Assembly: GCF_026339955.1 (NCBI RefSeq)
Contig: NZ_JAPEPW010000001.1
Span: forward strand, 6,841,001-6,905,000
Source: Streptomyces sp. NBC_01549
GTDB lineage: Bacteria; Actinomycetota; Actinomycetes; Streptomycetales; Streptomycetaceae
DNA: 64,000 nt
Direction of reading: 5' to 3'
Of this stretch, positions 16,336 through 25,597 are shown in pieces. Under the pieces are notes generated by a model. That model worked only from the letters and a program-made list of their open reading frames with translations, was not told the DNA's origin and did no database searches. The position numbers were made by a program, and so were the translations under genes. The first letter of the stretch is position 1; every line of letters begins with the position of its first letter.

Positions 16336-17274
16336 ATGCTCACCCCCACAAGGCCCCGTCAGAGACTCGCCGTCGCCCTCACCGCGCTCGGCGTGCTGCT
16401 CACGGGAGCCGCGCTGCAGACGACCACCGCCGCCCCCGCGCACGCGGCCACCACCCACCGTGTCCTGTTCGACAACGGCCACGCGGAGACGGCGGGCAAC
16501 GCCGACTGGATCATCTCCACCAGTCAGCCGAACCCGCTGAGCGAGGACTCCTCGCCGTCCTCCGAGACCGACTGGACCGGCGCGCTCTCCTCGTGGGGCG
16601 TGGCCCTGCAGAAGACCGGTGACTACAGCCTGGACACGCTGCCTTCGGGCTCCAAGCTGACCTACGGCGGCACCTCGGCCACCGACCTGTCGAACTTCGA
16701 CACGCTGGTGCTGCCCGAGCCCAACACGCTCTTCACGACGGCCGAGAAGACCGCGATCATGACGTTCGTGAAGAACGGCGGCGGGCTGTTCATGATCTCC
16801 GACCACACCGGCTCCGACCGCAACAACGACGGCTACGACGCGGTGAAGATCCTCAACGACTTGATGACCAACAACAGCGTCGACTCCACCGACCCGTTCG
16901 GCTTCTCCGTCGACTCGCTGAACATCAGCTCAGGCTACCCCGCGGCGATCAGCGACAGCACCAACGCCGTCCTGCACGGCTCGTTCGGCACCGTCACCAA
17001 GAGCCTCTTCGCCAACGGTACGACGGCCACGCTGAAGCCCGCCGACAACTCGGCGGTCAAGGGCCTGGTCTACCGCTCCGGTTACTCGGGCAACACCGGC
17101 GCCTTCTTCGCCACCAGCACCTTCGGCAGCGGCAAGGTCGCCTTCTGGGGCGACAGTTCGCCCATCGACGACGGCACCGGCCAGTCCGGCAACACGCTGT
17201 ACGACGGCTGGAACGACACAGGTGCGACGAACGCCGCGCTCGCGCTGAACGCCACCGAGTGGCTGTCTTCGTAA
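16336..17274 (+). CDS. Secreted protein, GATase1-like fold suspected
   Basis: A 312-residue exported protein with a Sec signal peptide cleaved near AHAATTH (about residue 37). The mature part starts VLFDNGHAETAGNADW and has LSNFDTLVLPEPN, then IMTFVKNGGGLFMISDHTG and GSGKVAFWGDSSPIDDG. The pattern of a flexible-loop alpha/beta domain containing a conserved GGGL segment recalls class-I glutamine-amidotransferase-like (DUF4350/ThuA-like) domains, but no catalytic Cys triad is visible. Related proteins are sometimes labelled hydrolases; the function is unknown. Start ATG has a GGAGG site eight bases upstream. Confidence 0.7.
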   Translation: MLTPTRPRQRLAVALTALGVLLTGAALQTTTAAPAHAATTHRVLFDNGHAETAGNADWIISTSQPNPLSEDSSPSSETDWTGALSSWGVALQKTGDYSLDTLPSGSKLTYGGTSATDLSNFDTLVLPEPNTLFTTAEKTAIMTFVKNGGGLFMISDHTGSDRNNDGYDAVKILNDLMTNNSVDSTDPFGFSVDSLNISSGYPAAISDSTNAVLHGSFGTVTKSLFANGTTATLKPADNSAVKGLVYRSGYSGNTGAFFATSTFGSGKVAFWGDSSPIDDGTGQSGNTLYDGWNDTGATNAALALNATEWLSS

Positions 17275-17307
17275 GCGAGTCGAGCGAGTCGAGCGAGTCG
17301 AGCGAGT
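17275..17307. repeat. 9 bp tandem repeat directly after a stop codon
   Basis: The unit GCGAGTCGA occurs three times plus a partial copy immediately after the TAA at 17272-17274 and before the terminator hairpin at 17309. Confidence 0.85.
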
Positions 17308-17308
17308 G

Positions 17309-17350
17309 AGCCCGTGATCCGCGGTGTGCGCACACCGCGGACCACGGGCT
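17309..17350. terminator. Strong bidirectional terminator
   Basis: A long inverted repeat: AGCCCGTG-AT-CCGCGGTGTG, a CG centre, then CACACCGCGG-AC-CACGGGCT. Eighteen base pairs with one internal 2x2 mismatch. It lies between the convergent stops at 17274 (plus) and 17364 (minus). Confidence 0.9.
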
Positions 17351-17363
17351 CGGTCATGTCAGG

Positions 17364-18713
17364 TCAGCGCTGGGTGTAGAGGAAGCCGATCTTGTCGACC
17401 TCGTCGCCCGTGCGGCCGTGGAACCCGGCGATCTGCCAACCCGACGGCACCGTGCGGGTCACGCAGTCCGAGGTCGTCGTACCGCCCGCCAGGGTGTTGC
17501 CGAGGTTGGTGGTGAACTTGGCGTAGAAGATCCGGGTGTTGCCGTCCTTCACGCCCTGGCACAGCTGCGCCGAGGTGAGGTACTCGTTGCTGCCGAGCGT
17601 GAGCGACGAGGCGGTGCCGCCCGTGCCGCCGTGGGCCAGCGTCGTGCCGTTGTTCAGCGTCAGGCCCATCTGGTCGACACGCGAGCCGCTGCGCAGGGTG
17701 AGGGTGGTCGCCCTGGCCCCGGCCGGCACGCTGTCGATGTCGGTGAAGTAGTCCCCGTGCGGGCCGCCGAACTGGTCGCTCAGCTGGAAGGCGGAGTTGC
17801 GCGACCAGGTGAACTTGGCGGTGATCGGGTCGTGGTCGGAGAGCATCAGCCCGTCCGAGGTCAGGAAGCTCGCGTGCTCGTTGTTGTAGCTCGTGGCGTC
17901 GAGCGTGACCAGCTTGCTGCCGCGGTAGAGGATCTTGTCCACGACCTCGCAGGTGTTGGGCACGGTGGCACCGGTCTGGTCGCAGACCAGCGCGTCGCTG
18001 CCCTTGGCGGGCGGGGTGCCGCCGCGGATGAGCTTGACCCAGGCGTCGGTGAGCCCGTTGGCCGCGCCGAACTCGGCGATCGTGTCGCCGGTGCGCGTGT
18101 AGCGGGTGTTGGTGTCACCCATGACCACCACGGCGTTGCCCTTGGAGTGGCTCTGGATGAAGGACGTGAGCTGGTTGAGGTTGTCCGCCCGCGAGGCCAG
18201 GTCGCCGTCGTTCGTGCCCGCGTTGGTGTGCAGGTTGTAGAAGTCGACGTAGACGCCCTCGGCCAGCCGCTCCCGCATGAACGTGAAGCCCTTGGGGGTC
18301 AGGCAGTCGCCCGAGTCGATCTGGCAGGAGTTCCAGTGCACGCGCTCGAAGTCGTCGGCGTCGTAGGAGATCTTCGACAGGGTGTTGAGCCCGCTGCCGA
18401 TTCCGGCACCGCCGCTCGTGGGCGTGCGGTAGGCGTGCGTGGTATCGCCGGCGTAGAGGTAGGCGTGGTAGTTGAAGTCCTCCTCCACGTGGACGATGTC
18501 GTAGGGACCGAGCCGCTGGCCTATCGCCGTGGTGCTGGTGTCGCGCGGGGTCGAGGCGCTGGAGAGGCTCTCGGGGAGTCCCGCGACGTTGTAGCTGAGC
18601 ACGCTGAAGGTGCCCGAGTCGGCGGCCGCCGCGGTGGGAGCGGTCGCCGTGAGTCCGCCGAGGGCCGCGGTGGCCGCGGCCAGCGTGGCGAGGATTCTTC
18701 GGAGAGGTGACAT
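17364..18713 (-). CDS. Secreted endonuclease/exonuclease/phosphatase-family enzyme with jacalin-like lectin tail
   Basis: A 449-residue exported protein. Signal peptide about 1-31 (ends AAAADSG). The catalytic domain (about 33-310) has DNase-I-like fold motifs: VLSYNVAGLP near the start, HVEEDFNYH with the metal-binding Glu, VVVMGDTNTRY and the terminal LMLSDHDPITAKF with the catalytic His. Such secreted members include sphingomyelinases and nucleases. The C-terminal part (about 315-449; DQFGGPHGDYFTD, GWQIAGFHGRTGDEVDKIG) is a jacalin-like lectin domain, so the enzyme probably docks on glycans. It is last in a co-directional set with two GH43 enzymes and GH127, 42 bp after the first GH43. 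Confidence 0.85.
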   Translation of the reverse strand: MSPLRRILATLAAATAALGGLTATAPTAAAADSGTFSVLSYNVAGLPESLSSASTPRDTSTTAIGQRLGPYDIVHVEEDFNYHAYLYAGDTTHAYRTPTSGGAGIGSGLNTLSKISYDADDFERVHWNSCQIDSGDCLTPKGFTFMRERLAEGVYVDFYNLHTNAGTNDGDLASRADNLNQLTSFIQSHSKGNAVVVMGDTNTRYTRTGDTIAEFGAANGLTDAWVKLIRGGTPPAKGSDALVCDQTGATVPNTCEVVDKILYRGSKLVTLDATSYNNEHASFLTSDGLMLSDHDPITAKFTWSRNSAFQLSDQFGGPHGDYFTDIDSVPAGARATTLTLRSGSRVDQMGLTLNNGTTLAHGGTGGTASSLTLGSNEYLTSAQLCQGVKDGNTRIFYAKFTTNLGNTLAGGTTTSDCVTRTVPSGWQIAGFHGRTGDEVDKIGFLYTQR

Positions 18714-18755
18714 GGGGGTGTCTCCTGGGGACTGGGGAGGGGAGAGGCAGGGGGG

Positions 18756-20141
18756 TCAGTAGCCGACCGAGAACGTGGCGTCGGCCTTCTCGGTGCTGGT
18801 GGAGATGGGATCGATGCGCAGGACGTAGTTTGCGTGGCGGATGTGACGGTCCGGATAGTTGAAGGAGCGGAAAGATGACCAGGAGGTGTCGGCCAGGCCC
18901 GCGGTCCGGTAGAACGTGGCGTCCTGCGCGAACGACGTCGTGCTGTCGTTGACGTCCAGCTGCAGTTGGTAGTTGTAGTGCCGCAGATACCGCGTGGGAT
19001 AGCTGACGGACTGGAAGGACACCCCGGAGCTGTCGGCGATCCCCGGCACGAGCTTCCACTCCGCGTCGGTGTACGGGTCGAACGGGTAGGCGTCGATCCG
19101 GCCGACGTAGTTCGCGTGGCGGACGTAACGGTCCGGATAGTTGTAGGACTTGAGGCGGTTCCAGCTCGGCTTTCCGTACGCCGCCACGAGGTTGTCGTAC
19201 TCGGTGCCGGTGATCGGCTGGATGGTGCCGTGCTTGGAGTTGACCGGCTGGGTGTAGAGCCGCTGGTCGACCGCGGTCCAGGTGCCGGCGGCGAGGTCGG
19301 TGGACTGCCAGGCGTAGAACACGCCGTTCGGGGTGTAGGTGTCTCCCCAGAGGTACCAGGCGCCCGACGTCTGGGACTTGACGAGGATCGGGGCCTCGGT
19401 GCCGCCGTGCGAGGCGGGCGTGCTGAACACGGTGAAGCTGCCCGGGTCCAGGGAGGCCGACTTGGCGCCGACCAGCGTCTCGTCCTTCTTGAAGTAGAGA
19501 TAGTTGACCCCGCCGACGCCCACGGCCAGGTCGCCGTCGATGATGTCGTAGCCGGGGTCGAAGAAGACCTGTGCCGTCGACGCGGTCACGAAGTCGCTGG
19601 TGTAGTTCACCATGATGACGTTGTGGCCGCTGGAGTTGACGGCCGAGTAGATGATTCCGTACTGGCCGCGCCCCGCGTCCCAGTACGCTTCCGGCGCCCA
19701 GCTGTGCGTGGCCATGTCGTGCAGCTTCAGTCGCCGGTAGCCGGTGAAGGAGCGCAGGTCGGCGGAGTCCCAGACGTGGACATACTGGCTCTGCAGGCTC
19801 CAGTCGGTGCCTTTGAGGTCGGTGGCGAGCACCACGAAGGTGCCGTCCTGCTTGCGCAGGATGAACGGGTCGCGCAGACCGCCGGTGCCCCCGGTCGGGG
19901 TCACGACCGGGCTGTTCTGGTTCAGCGGCATCCAGTGGAGCGAGTCGGTGCTGACGGCCAGGTGGAGGCCGTAGTCGTCGCCGAGGCCGTTCGGGGACTC
20001 GGTGAAGTAGCCCATCACGTACGCGGATCCGGTCGCGGCGCGCGCGGAGGGGACCCCGATCGTGAAAGAGGCGGTGAGGGCGGCCATCGCCCCCAGTACG
20101 GTGCGGCGGGACGGTTGAAGGGGGTCGGGGCTGTCGGTCAT
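18756..20141 (-). CDS. Secreted GH43-type arabinosidase with AbfB (CBM42) domain
   Basis: A 461-residue enzyme with a Tat signal (SRRTVLGAMAA, mature from about residue 36). The five-bladed propeller (about 40-320) shows the GH43-type segments GLRDPFILRK (catalytic Asp region), THSWAPEAYWD and later TEAPILVKSQTSGAWYL (probable Glu). The C-terminal AbfB domain (about 325-461) has repeats of the form YPxRYxRHxNYxxRID, which bind arabinofuranose side chains. It should release arabinose from arabinan or arabinoxylan; the exact linkage is unknown. 66 bp separate it from the second GH43 on the same strand. Confidence 0.9.
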   Translation of the reverse strand: MTDSPDPLQPSRRTVLGAMAALTASFTIGVPSARAATGSAYVMGYFTESPNGLGDDYGLHLAVSTDSLHWMPLNQNSPVVTPTGGTGGLRDPFILRKQDGTFVVLATDLKGTDWSLQSQYVHVWDSADLRSFTGYRRLKLHDMATHSWAPEAYWDAGRGQYGIIYSAVNSSGHNVIMVNYTSDFVTASTAQVFFDPGYDIIDGDLAVGVGGVNYLYFKKDETLVGAKSASLDPGSFTVFSTPASHGGTEAPILVKSQTSGAWYLWGDTYTPNGVFYAWQSTDLAAGTWTAVDQRLYTQPVNSKHGTIQPITGTEYDNLVAAYGKPSWNRLKSYNYPDRYVRHANYVGRIDAYPFDPYTDAEWKLVPGIADSSGVSFQSVSYPTRYLRHYNYQLQLDVNDSTTSFAQDATFYRTAGLADTSWSSFRSFNYPDRHIRHANYVLRIDPISTSTEKADATFSVGY

Positions 20142-20207
20142 CGGGTTCTTCTCCCTCTTTTCTTCGGCTGAGGTTGAGGCTGGGGGCTGAGGCTGGGGTT
20201 GTGACGC

Positions 20208-21617
20208 TCAGGCCCAGGCCGTCACGGGTACGAAGGAGCTGTCCTGGCGGAAGAGGTCGGTGCCGTCCGACACGTCCACGCGGAGCTGGTAGTTGTAGTG
20301 GCGCAGGTAGTAGCCCGGGTAGTTGTACGACTCGAAGCGGACGGCGCCGTCGGGGGTGCCGGTGCGGATGACGAACGTGGCGTCCTTGGCGAACGTCGAC
20401 GTCCCGTCGTTGGCGTCGAAGCGGGCCCGGAAGTCCCAGTGGCGCAGGTAGTTCCCGGCCGCGTCCCGGAAGGAGTAGGCGTTCGCGTCGGCGAGACCCG
20501 GCACCACGGTGAAGGCGGACGCCTGCTTCTCCGCGGTGGTGCTGGAGCTGCTGACCACGGGGAGGTTGAGCAGCGCGGACTGCTCCTGCCAGTAGCGGGT
20601 GGAGTAGTTGCCGGACCGGAAGGAACGGGTCACGCCCGTGGCCAGGTCGACACCGCCGGACACCGTCTCCTTGATCACGGTGAAGTGCCGTGCCGTGCCG
20701 GAGATGCCCGGCAGCTTCTTCGGGGCGGTCCAGGTCGCGAAGGTGTCGTAGCTGTCGCTGTAGTAGTAACTGCCGTCACCGTAGCCGTCGAAGAAGATCC
20801 GCCAGGCGCCGTTGTCGAGCTGGATCACCGAGGGACCCTCACGGGTGCCGCCCCAGCCGGCCCAGTCGCCGGTCCGGGTGATGGTGTATGGACCGGTCAG
20901 GCTGGAGGCGGTGGCGTACTCGATGTACTTCGTCGTCTCGTTCTTCGGGAACGCGTGGTAGGTGGAGCCGATCTTCACGATGAACGTGTCGATGTGGTTG
21001 GTGCCTATGCCGGACAGGGCGACGGGTGAACTCCAGGCGGTGAGCGCGGTGTTAGAGGCCTTCATCGCATACGGTGTGAAGATCCACTCGTCGTCGGTGG
21101 TCGAGCAGGACACGATGACGTTCACGCTGCCGTCGCTGTCGACGAACCACTCGGGCGCCCACGCGCGGGACAGATTCGTGATGGGGACCGTGTAGTCGTA
21201 AAGGAAGGTCCAGTTGGCCCGGTCAGAGCTGCGGGCGAAGCCGATGGTGGTGCTGACGTCCTGCCAGGTGTGCGTGGTGTAGGTGAGGTAGTAGTAGTCG
21301 TCGGTGTGCTTGAACACGCTGGCGTCGCGGATGCGGTTGCTGGGCGGGGTGTAGGCAGAGGACTTGACCAGCCGGAAGTCGGTGGCGTCGTCGGACTGGT
21401 AGATGTTGACGGTGCCGTCGTCGCTGTTGAGGAACGGCACGATGGTGTAGCGGGTGGCCGAGCCGTGCGCGGGGGCCGCCGCGGCGGCCGAACCGAGCAG
21501 GCCGGGCAGTTCGCCCAGCACGAGTGCGGTTGCGGGAATCGCGACCATCGCGCGCAGCAGACTGCGGCGGGACGGGTCGAGCGGCGTCGAGGACGCGTTC
21601 CGGTCGGGGGTGAGCAT
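20208..21617 (-). CDS. Secreted GH43-type hydrolase with AbfB (CBM42) domain
   Basis: A 469-residue enzyme related in layout to the next gene downstream. Tat signal (PSRRSLLRAMVA), mature from about residue 48. The propeller includes NRIRDASVFKHTDDYYYL (Asp region), SRAWAPEWFVD and GGTREGPSVIQLDNG with a candidate catalytic Glu, so it is a GH43-like beta-xylosidase/arabinosidase. The C-terminal AbfB domain (about 335-469) carries FRSGNYSTRYWQEQ, YLRHWDFRARFD and YYLRHYNYQLRVDV. Start ATG chosen at MLTPDRN; the longer open frame upstream is unlikely. It is 113 bp after the GH127 stop. Confidence 0.88.
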   Translation of the reverse strand: MLTPDRNASSTPLDPSRRSLLRAMVAIPATALVLGELPGLLGSAAAAAPAHGSATRYTIVPFLNSDDGTVNIYQSDDATDFRLVKSSAYTPPSNRIRDASVFKHTDDYYYLTYTTHTWQDVSTTIGFARSSDRANWTFLYDYTVPITNLSRAWAPEWFVDSDGSVNVIVSCSTTDDEWIFTPYAMKASNTALTAWSSPVALSGIGTNHIDTFIVKIGSTYHAFPKNETTKYIEYATASSLTGPYTITRTGDWAGWGGTREGPSVIQLDNGAWRIFFDGYGDGSYYYSDSYDTFATWTAPKKLPGISGTARHFTVIKETVSGGVDLATGVTRSFRSGNYSTRYWQEQSALLNLPVVSSSSTTAEKQASAFTVVPGLADANAYSFRDAAGNYLRHWDFRARFDANDGTSTFAKDATFVIRTGTPDGAVRFESYNYPGYYLRHYNYQLRVDVSDGTDLFRQDSSFVPVTAWA

Positions 21618-21730
21618 TGTCTGCGGCTCTCCTTGTTTCTGTTGATCCGGGTGGGCGACGCGGCGGCTCCGCGTCCCCACCCGTCCTGCGCACACGTCGA
21701 GGTGCCGACGCCTGGGGCCTGTTGTTGGGA

Positions 21731-24286
21731 TCAGGCCTGGGCCAGAGCGGCGACCTCCTCGGCCGTGAGGGTCTTGCCGTACACACGGAAGTCGTCGACG
21801 GCGCCCCTCAGGTAGGGGTCGGCGTACTGCGACCTGCCGAGGTACCCGGCTCGGATGTGGTTGCCGAAGTAGCGCGGTTCCACGGTGACTTGGGTGTTCC
21901 GGCCGGCTTCCTGGCCGTCCACGTACAGAACGGCGGTCCCGCCGCCGTAGGACACCGCCACGTGCACCCAGCGGTCGGTGGGCAACGGCGCGGCGTCGAT
22001 GCGCTGCTCGGCGCCCGCGCCCCCGGCGGTGATGGCGTAGCGGAGGGTGCCGTCACCGCTGAGCGGGGTCAGGAACATGTTGGCCGTGACACCGGTACCG
22101 AGGTCGAACACCCGGCTCCACACACCGGGCCGGCCGTCCAGCCGTACCCAGGTGGCCAGCGTGTAGGCGGCGGCGCCCGCGAGGAGGTCGTCGGCCAGGT
22201 GGACGTGTCCGTCCGTGCCGTCGAGCGCCACCGCTGCACCGCTGACGCCGGCGGCCGTCCAGGTGGCACCGCCGACGAGCTGGGCCGTCCTGCCGTTCCC
22301 GGTGGCGTCGGCGGCCGTGGTCCCGGAGGCCTCGTCGAAGTGGTGCCAGGCGGCGAACTCCGTTGGTGGGGGCGGTGGTTCGCCGGTCTGCCAGTACACG
22401 GAGTAGTGCTGGTGGTGCACCCGGGAGATCGGCAGCAGCGAGATGTCCTCGCCATCGGCACGGGCGGTGAACCGCAGCGGATCCCGCGATTCCTGGCGTA
22501 CGGATCCCGTGTCCAGGCGTGGCAGCCACGGCGTCGCCCGCTCCCCGTACGCCCCCGCCAGCACCACCGGCCCGTGCAGAACCGCCTGGACGTCGGGGTC
22601 GTCGGGCGTGGGCTCGATGACCGTGCGCATGGGCAGTGACACCTCGACCCGGTCCCCGGCGCGCCACTCCCGGTCGAGCGTGAGCCAGCTGCCGGGCTCC
22701 GGACGGTCGGGCAGGGTACGGCCGTTGAGTTTCGCGCGGGCGTCCGTGGCCCAGGACGGGATGCGGACGAGGAGCTGGTGCGCGGCCCGTCCGGCGGTGA
22801 CGGAGAGCACGGTCGACGACCGGTCGGGGAAAAAGGTGGTCTGACGCCAAGTGACGTTCCGTTCCCGCCAGTTGACCTGCGAGGGGATGAAGAGATTCAC
22901 CAGCAGCCGGTTCCGGTCGTGCGAGTAGACGGTGTCGGCGAACTTCGCCTGCGTCTCCATGCCGGTGCCGTGGTCGCAGGAGAAGTTGTCGTAGTCGGTC
23001 GAGTACGCGTCCGGGTCGGTGCCCATGAAGGACGGCTGCTGCTTGAAGGCGCCGGGGCCCAGGCCCGTGTAGTAGATGTTGAAGCCGTGCGCGGAGTCAG
23101 GGTCCTGCTCACCGAGCATCTGGTTGAACAGGGTGCGCTCGTAGTAGTCGAGCAGATCGGTGCGCCGGGGTGCGTGGAAGTGCAGCACCCGGGTCAGCTT
23201 CAGCATGTTGTAGCTGTTGCAGTTCTCGCAGGTGTTGTTGGACAACTGGCCCGCGATGACGTCCGGTTCGTGAAAACCTTCGCCGTTGCTGTTCCCGCCG
23301 ATCACGTAGGTGTGGTGGTCGGTGACGATCTGCCAGAAGTTCTCGGCGATCGCGCGGTAGCGGTCGGGCAGGCCCTCCTCCCACAGCCGCAGGGCGCCGA
23401 CCATCTTGGGGATCTGGGTGTTGGCGTGCAGCCCCGCGAGCTTGTCCTCGTTCCTGGCCAGCGGGTCGAAGACACGGGCGTGCGTGAAGCGTTCGGCGAC
23501 ATCGAGCCACTTGGCGTCGCCGGTGAGAGCGTGGAGGTCGGCGAGCACGTCGTTCATGCCGCCGAACTCCGTCTCCAGCACCCGCTGCATCCGCTGGTAC
23601 GACAGCGGCTCGGTGCGCCGGTCGACCCACTCGGCCTGGCGCAGCACGACGTCTAGGGCCTGTGCGCTGCCGGTCAGCCGGTGCTGCTCGACCAGCCCGG
23701 CCATGATCTTGTGGATCGTGTAGTACGGCGCCCATACGCCGGTCCCGGCTTCGAGGCGGTCGAAGAAGCTCTCCGGGAACGCGGACAGATAGCCTGCGCC
23801 GAAGCCCGCGGCGGGCGAGACGGCCTGGCATTCGGCGAGTGCCGCGACGAGCCGGTGACCCTTGTCGCGCAGGGCCCTCTCCCCGGTGTCGGCGTAGGCG
23901 AGGGCGAGGCCCGAGAGCAGATGGCCGGTCGAATGGCCACGTAACTCAACACTCGGGCCCTCCCAACCACCGCACGGCTCGGCGGTGCTGGGCAGACCGA
24001 CGTTCGTACGGAAGGTGTGGAGCAGCCGGTCGATGTCCACGAAGCGCAGATAGGCGGAGTTGCGCCGCTGGTTGGCCCGGAAGGCGCTGTCCAGGAGGGT
24101 CACCGAGCCGAGAGAGAACGGCTTGACGCGCGCGGCGGCGTCGGGGGCGGTCGAGGTGACCGGGGCTCCCGCGGTGGTGGTTCCGGCCGAGGCGTGGGCC
24201 GTGCCGCCGGCCGCGGCCAGGGTGACGGCGGCCGTGGACGTGCCGGTGACGGCGAGGAAGTGACGTCTGTCGAGTGGGGGGTTCAC
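21731..24286 (-). CDS. Secreted GH127-type beta-L-arabinofuranosidase with LamG domain
   Basis: An 851-residue enzyme. Tat signal (LDRRHFLAVTG, cleaved about residue 30). The catalytic domain (about 45-600) begins VKPFSLGSVTLLDSAF and has typical GH127 blocks: CGGWEG, GHLLSGLALAY, YYTIHKIMAGL, and the Cys-rich zinc/nucleophile segment NTCENCNSYNMLKL followed by YYERTLFNQMLG. A C-terminal LamG/concanavalin-like domain (about 660-851, DGTDGHVHLAD to VDDFRVYGKTL) probably binds glycans. GTG start with a GGAGG site 7 bases upstream. First gene of the arabinan set; divergent from a HAD phosphatase. Confidence 0.9.
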   Translation of the reverse strand: MNPPLDRRHFLAVTGTSTAAVTLAAAGGTAHASAGTTTAGAPVTSTAPDAAARVKPFSLGSVTLLDSAFRANQRRNSAYLRFVDIDRLLHTFRTNVGLPSTAEPCGGWEGPSVELRGHSTGHLLSGLALAYADTGERALRDKGHRLVAALAECQAVSPAAGFGAGYLSAFPESFFDRLEAGTGVWAPYYTIHKIMAGLVEQHRLTGSAQALDVVLRQAEWVDRRTEPLSYQRMQRVLETEFGGMNDVLADLHALTGDAKWLDVAERFTHARVFDPLARNEDKLAGLHANTQIPKMVGALRLWEEGLPDRYRAIAENFWQIVTDHHTYVIGGNSNGEGFHEPDVIAGQLSNNTCENCNSYNMLKLTRVLHFHAPRRTDLLDYYERTLFNQMLGEQDPDSAHGFNIYYTGLGPGAFKQQPSFMGTDPDAYSTDYDNFSCDHGTGMETQAKFADTVYSHDRNRLLVNLFIPSQVNWRERNVTWRQTTFFPDRSSTVLSVTAGRAAHQLLVRIPSWATDARAKLNGRTLPDRPEPGSWLTLDREWRAGDRVEVSLPMRTVIEPTPDDPDVQAVLHGPVVLAGAYGERATPWLPRLDTGSVRQESRDPLRFTARADGEDISLLPISRVHHQHYSVYWQTGEPPPPPTEFAAWHHFDEASGTTAADATGNGRTAQLVGGATWTAAGVSGAAVALDGTDGHVHLADDLLAGAAAYTLATWVRLDGRPGVWSRVFDLGTGVTANMFLTPLSGDGTLRYAITAGGAGAEQRIDAAPLPTDRWVHVAVSYGGGTAVLYVDGQEAGRNTQVTVEPRYFGNHIRAGYLGRSQYADPYLRGAVDDFRVYGKTLTAEEVAALAQA

Positions 24287-24532
24287 GAAGACCTCCGCAT
24301 GCCGAAGAACCTGGCGGTGGTGTCCCTTCACCGCCCTGCCCTCGTTCGAAATACCGAATGTTGTGCGACATGCTGTGCAAGTTGCGGTGCGAGGCATCAC
24401 GGTAAGGGCTTGCCGGGTGATGTGAATAGTGCTTGTGGTGAAGGAAGTTGGTGCGAGGGGCCCGCGGGTTCACAGGGTCTGTCGGGTGCCGTGGTGTGCC
24501 GGGCGCCAGCGGCCCTGCTTAGGGTGGTCCGC
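24287..24532. promoter_or_regulatory. Divergent promoter region of the arabinan set and HAD gene
   Basis: A 246 bp gap, AT-richer near 24345-24380 than its surroundings. It must hold the promoter of the GH127-GH43-GH43 set on the minus strand and that of the HAD gene on the plus strand. I found no CebR-like box and no clear palindromic operator. Confidence 0.45.
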
Positions 24533-25024
24533 GTGACGGAGAAGAACAGCAGACCGCTCGCCGTGTTCGACCTCGACGGCACGCTCGCGGACACCGCGCA
24601 CCGGCAGCGGTTCCTGGAGCGCAAGCCACGGGACTGGGACGGGTTCTTCGCGGCCGCGCCGCAGGATCCGCCGCTCGCGGAAGGGGTCGCTCTGGCGCTG
24701 CGGAGCGCGGAGGGGTGCGAGGTGGTCTATCTGACCGGCCGTCCCGAGCGCTGTCGCCGCGACACCGTCGAGTGGCTGGCCGCGCAGGGTCTGCCCGAGG
24801 GGCGCATCTGGATGCGACGCAACGACGACCGCAGGCCCGCCCGCCGCACCAAGCTGGAGGTCCTCCGCCGGCTCGCCCGCGACCGCGAGATCCACGTCCT
24901 CGTCGACGACGACGAACTCGTCTGCGACGAGGCCGAACGGGTCGGCCTCAGGGTCGTCCGAGCGCGTTGGTCGACGGCGTCCGAGGCACTGAAGGACGCG
25001 CAGGAGAGGGAGGGGCGGACGTAG
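24533..25024 (+). CDS. HAD-superfamily phosphatase (polynucleotide-kinase 3'-phosphatase-like domain)
   Basis: A 163-residue HAD protein. Motif I is AVFDLDGTLADT (nucleophile Asp about residue 12), motif II the Thr in VVYLTGRPERCRRDT, and motif IV the acidic DDDEL near 125. The cap is minimal, giving the size and order of the stand-alone phosphatase domain of bacterial Pnkp-like proteins and acid phosphatases. Substrate unknown. The GTG start is chosen because the DLDGT motif then sits at the expected distance from the N-terminus; the open frame extends far upstream without coding sense. Confidence 0.8.
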   Translation: MTEKNSRPLAVFDLDGTLADTAHRQRFLERKPRDWDGFFAAAPQDPPLAEGVALALRSAEGCEVVYLTGRPERCRRDTVEWLAAQGLPEGRIWMRRNDDRRPARRTKLEVLRRLARDREIHVLVDDDELVCDEAERVGLRVVRARWSTASEALKDAQEREGRT

Positions 25025-25127
25025 GGCCTGTCGTGTGGATCATGCCTGGGCCGGTGGGGGAGTCGACTTCGGGAGTTGCCCCAGGGGGGTGGGGCGTGTC
25101 GGGTTCTCCTTCCTGGAGGCCGAAAGG

Positions 25128-25164
25128 CCCTGTCCAGGGCCCCGCTGAGGGGCCCTGGACAGGG
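25128..25164. terminator. Perfect 16 bp terminator stem
   Basis: CCCTGTCCAGGGCCCC at 25128-25143 pairs completely with GGGGCCCTGGACAGGG at 25149-25164 around the loop GCTGA. It separates the HAD gene (plus, ends 25024) from dodecin (minus, ends 25240) and can act on both strands. Confidence 0.92.
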
Positions 25165-25239
25165 TGGGCTGTGGAGGCATCGGCATCCCGGGCGTGGAGG
25201 GACCGTGCGGCGAATGCCGATGCCGATGCCGGACGGGGC

Positions 25240-25455
25240 TCAGGCGCCGTCCTCCAAGCGGAAGCCGACCTTCAGGCCGACCTGGTAGTACTCGACCTCC
25301 CCGTCCACGATCTGCCCCCTGACCTGGGTGATCTCGAACCAGTCCAGGTTGCGCAGGGTCTGCGAGGCCCGGGCGATCCCGTTGCGAATGGCCTTGTCGA
25401 CGCCCTCGTGGGAGGTGCCGACGATCTCGGTGACCCGGTACGTGTGGTCGGACAT
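25240..25455 (-). CDS. Dodecin-family flavin-binding protein
   Basis: A 71-residue protein starting MSDHTYRVTEIVGTSHEGVD, the length and pattern of dodecin: one helix flanked by beta strands (SLxxLDWFEITQVRGQIVDG with the Trp that stacks on flavin, then VEYYQVGLKVGFRLED). Dodecins form 12-mers that store or buffer flavin or CoA in the cytosol. The ATG at 25453-25455 follows a run with GGAGAGGAGC on the coding strand. It is the gene downstream of egtD, 142 bp away. Confidence 0.93.
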   Translation of the reverse strand: MSDHTYRVTEIVGTSHEGVDKAIRNGIARASQTLRNLDWFEITQVRGQIVDGEVEYYQVGLKVGFRLEDGA

Positions 25456-25597
25456 GCGGGTGCTCCTCTCCGCCGTGGCGGGTGTGCCACGCGTCATTCC
25501 ACGGTGCCTCACGGCGCGGCGGTGCGCGAGATGTCGGGGCACCGCGGGTGACCTCACCCGGGTGGTCGGCCTCGACGGCGGTTCACCCGGGCGGGTG

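Noticed and set aside
24287..24532. CebR or other sugar-operator box in front of the arabinan set
   Set aside because: No palindrome close to a known box was found on inspection.
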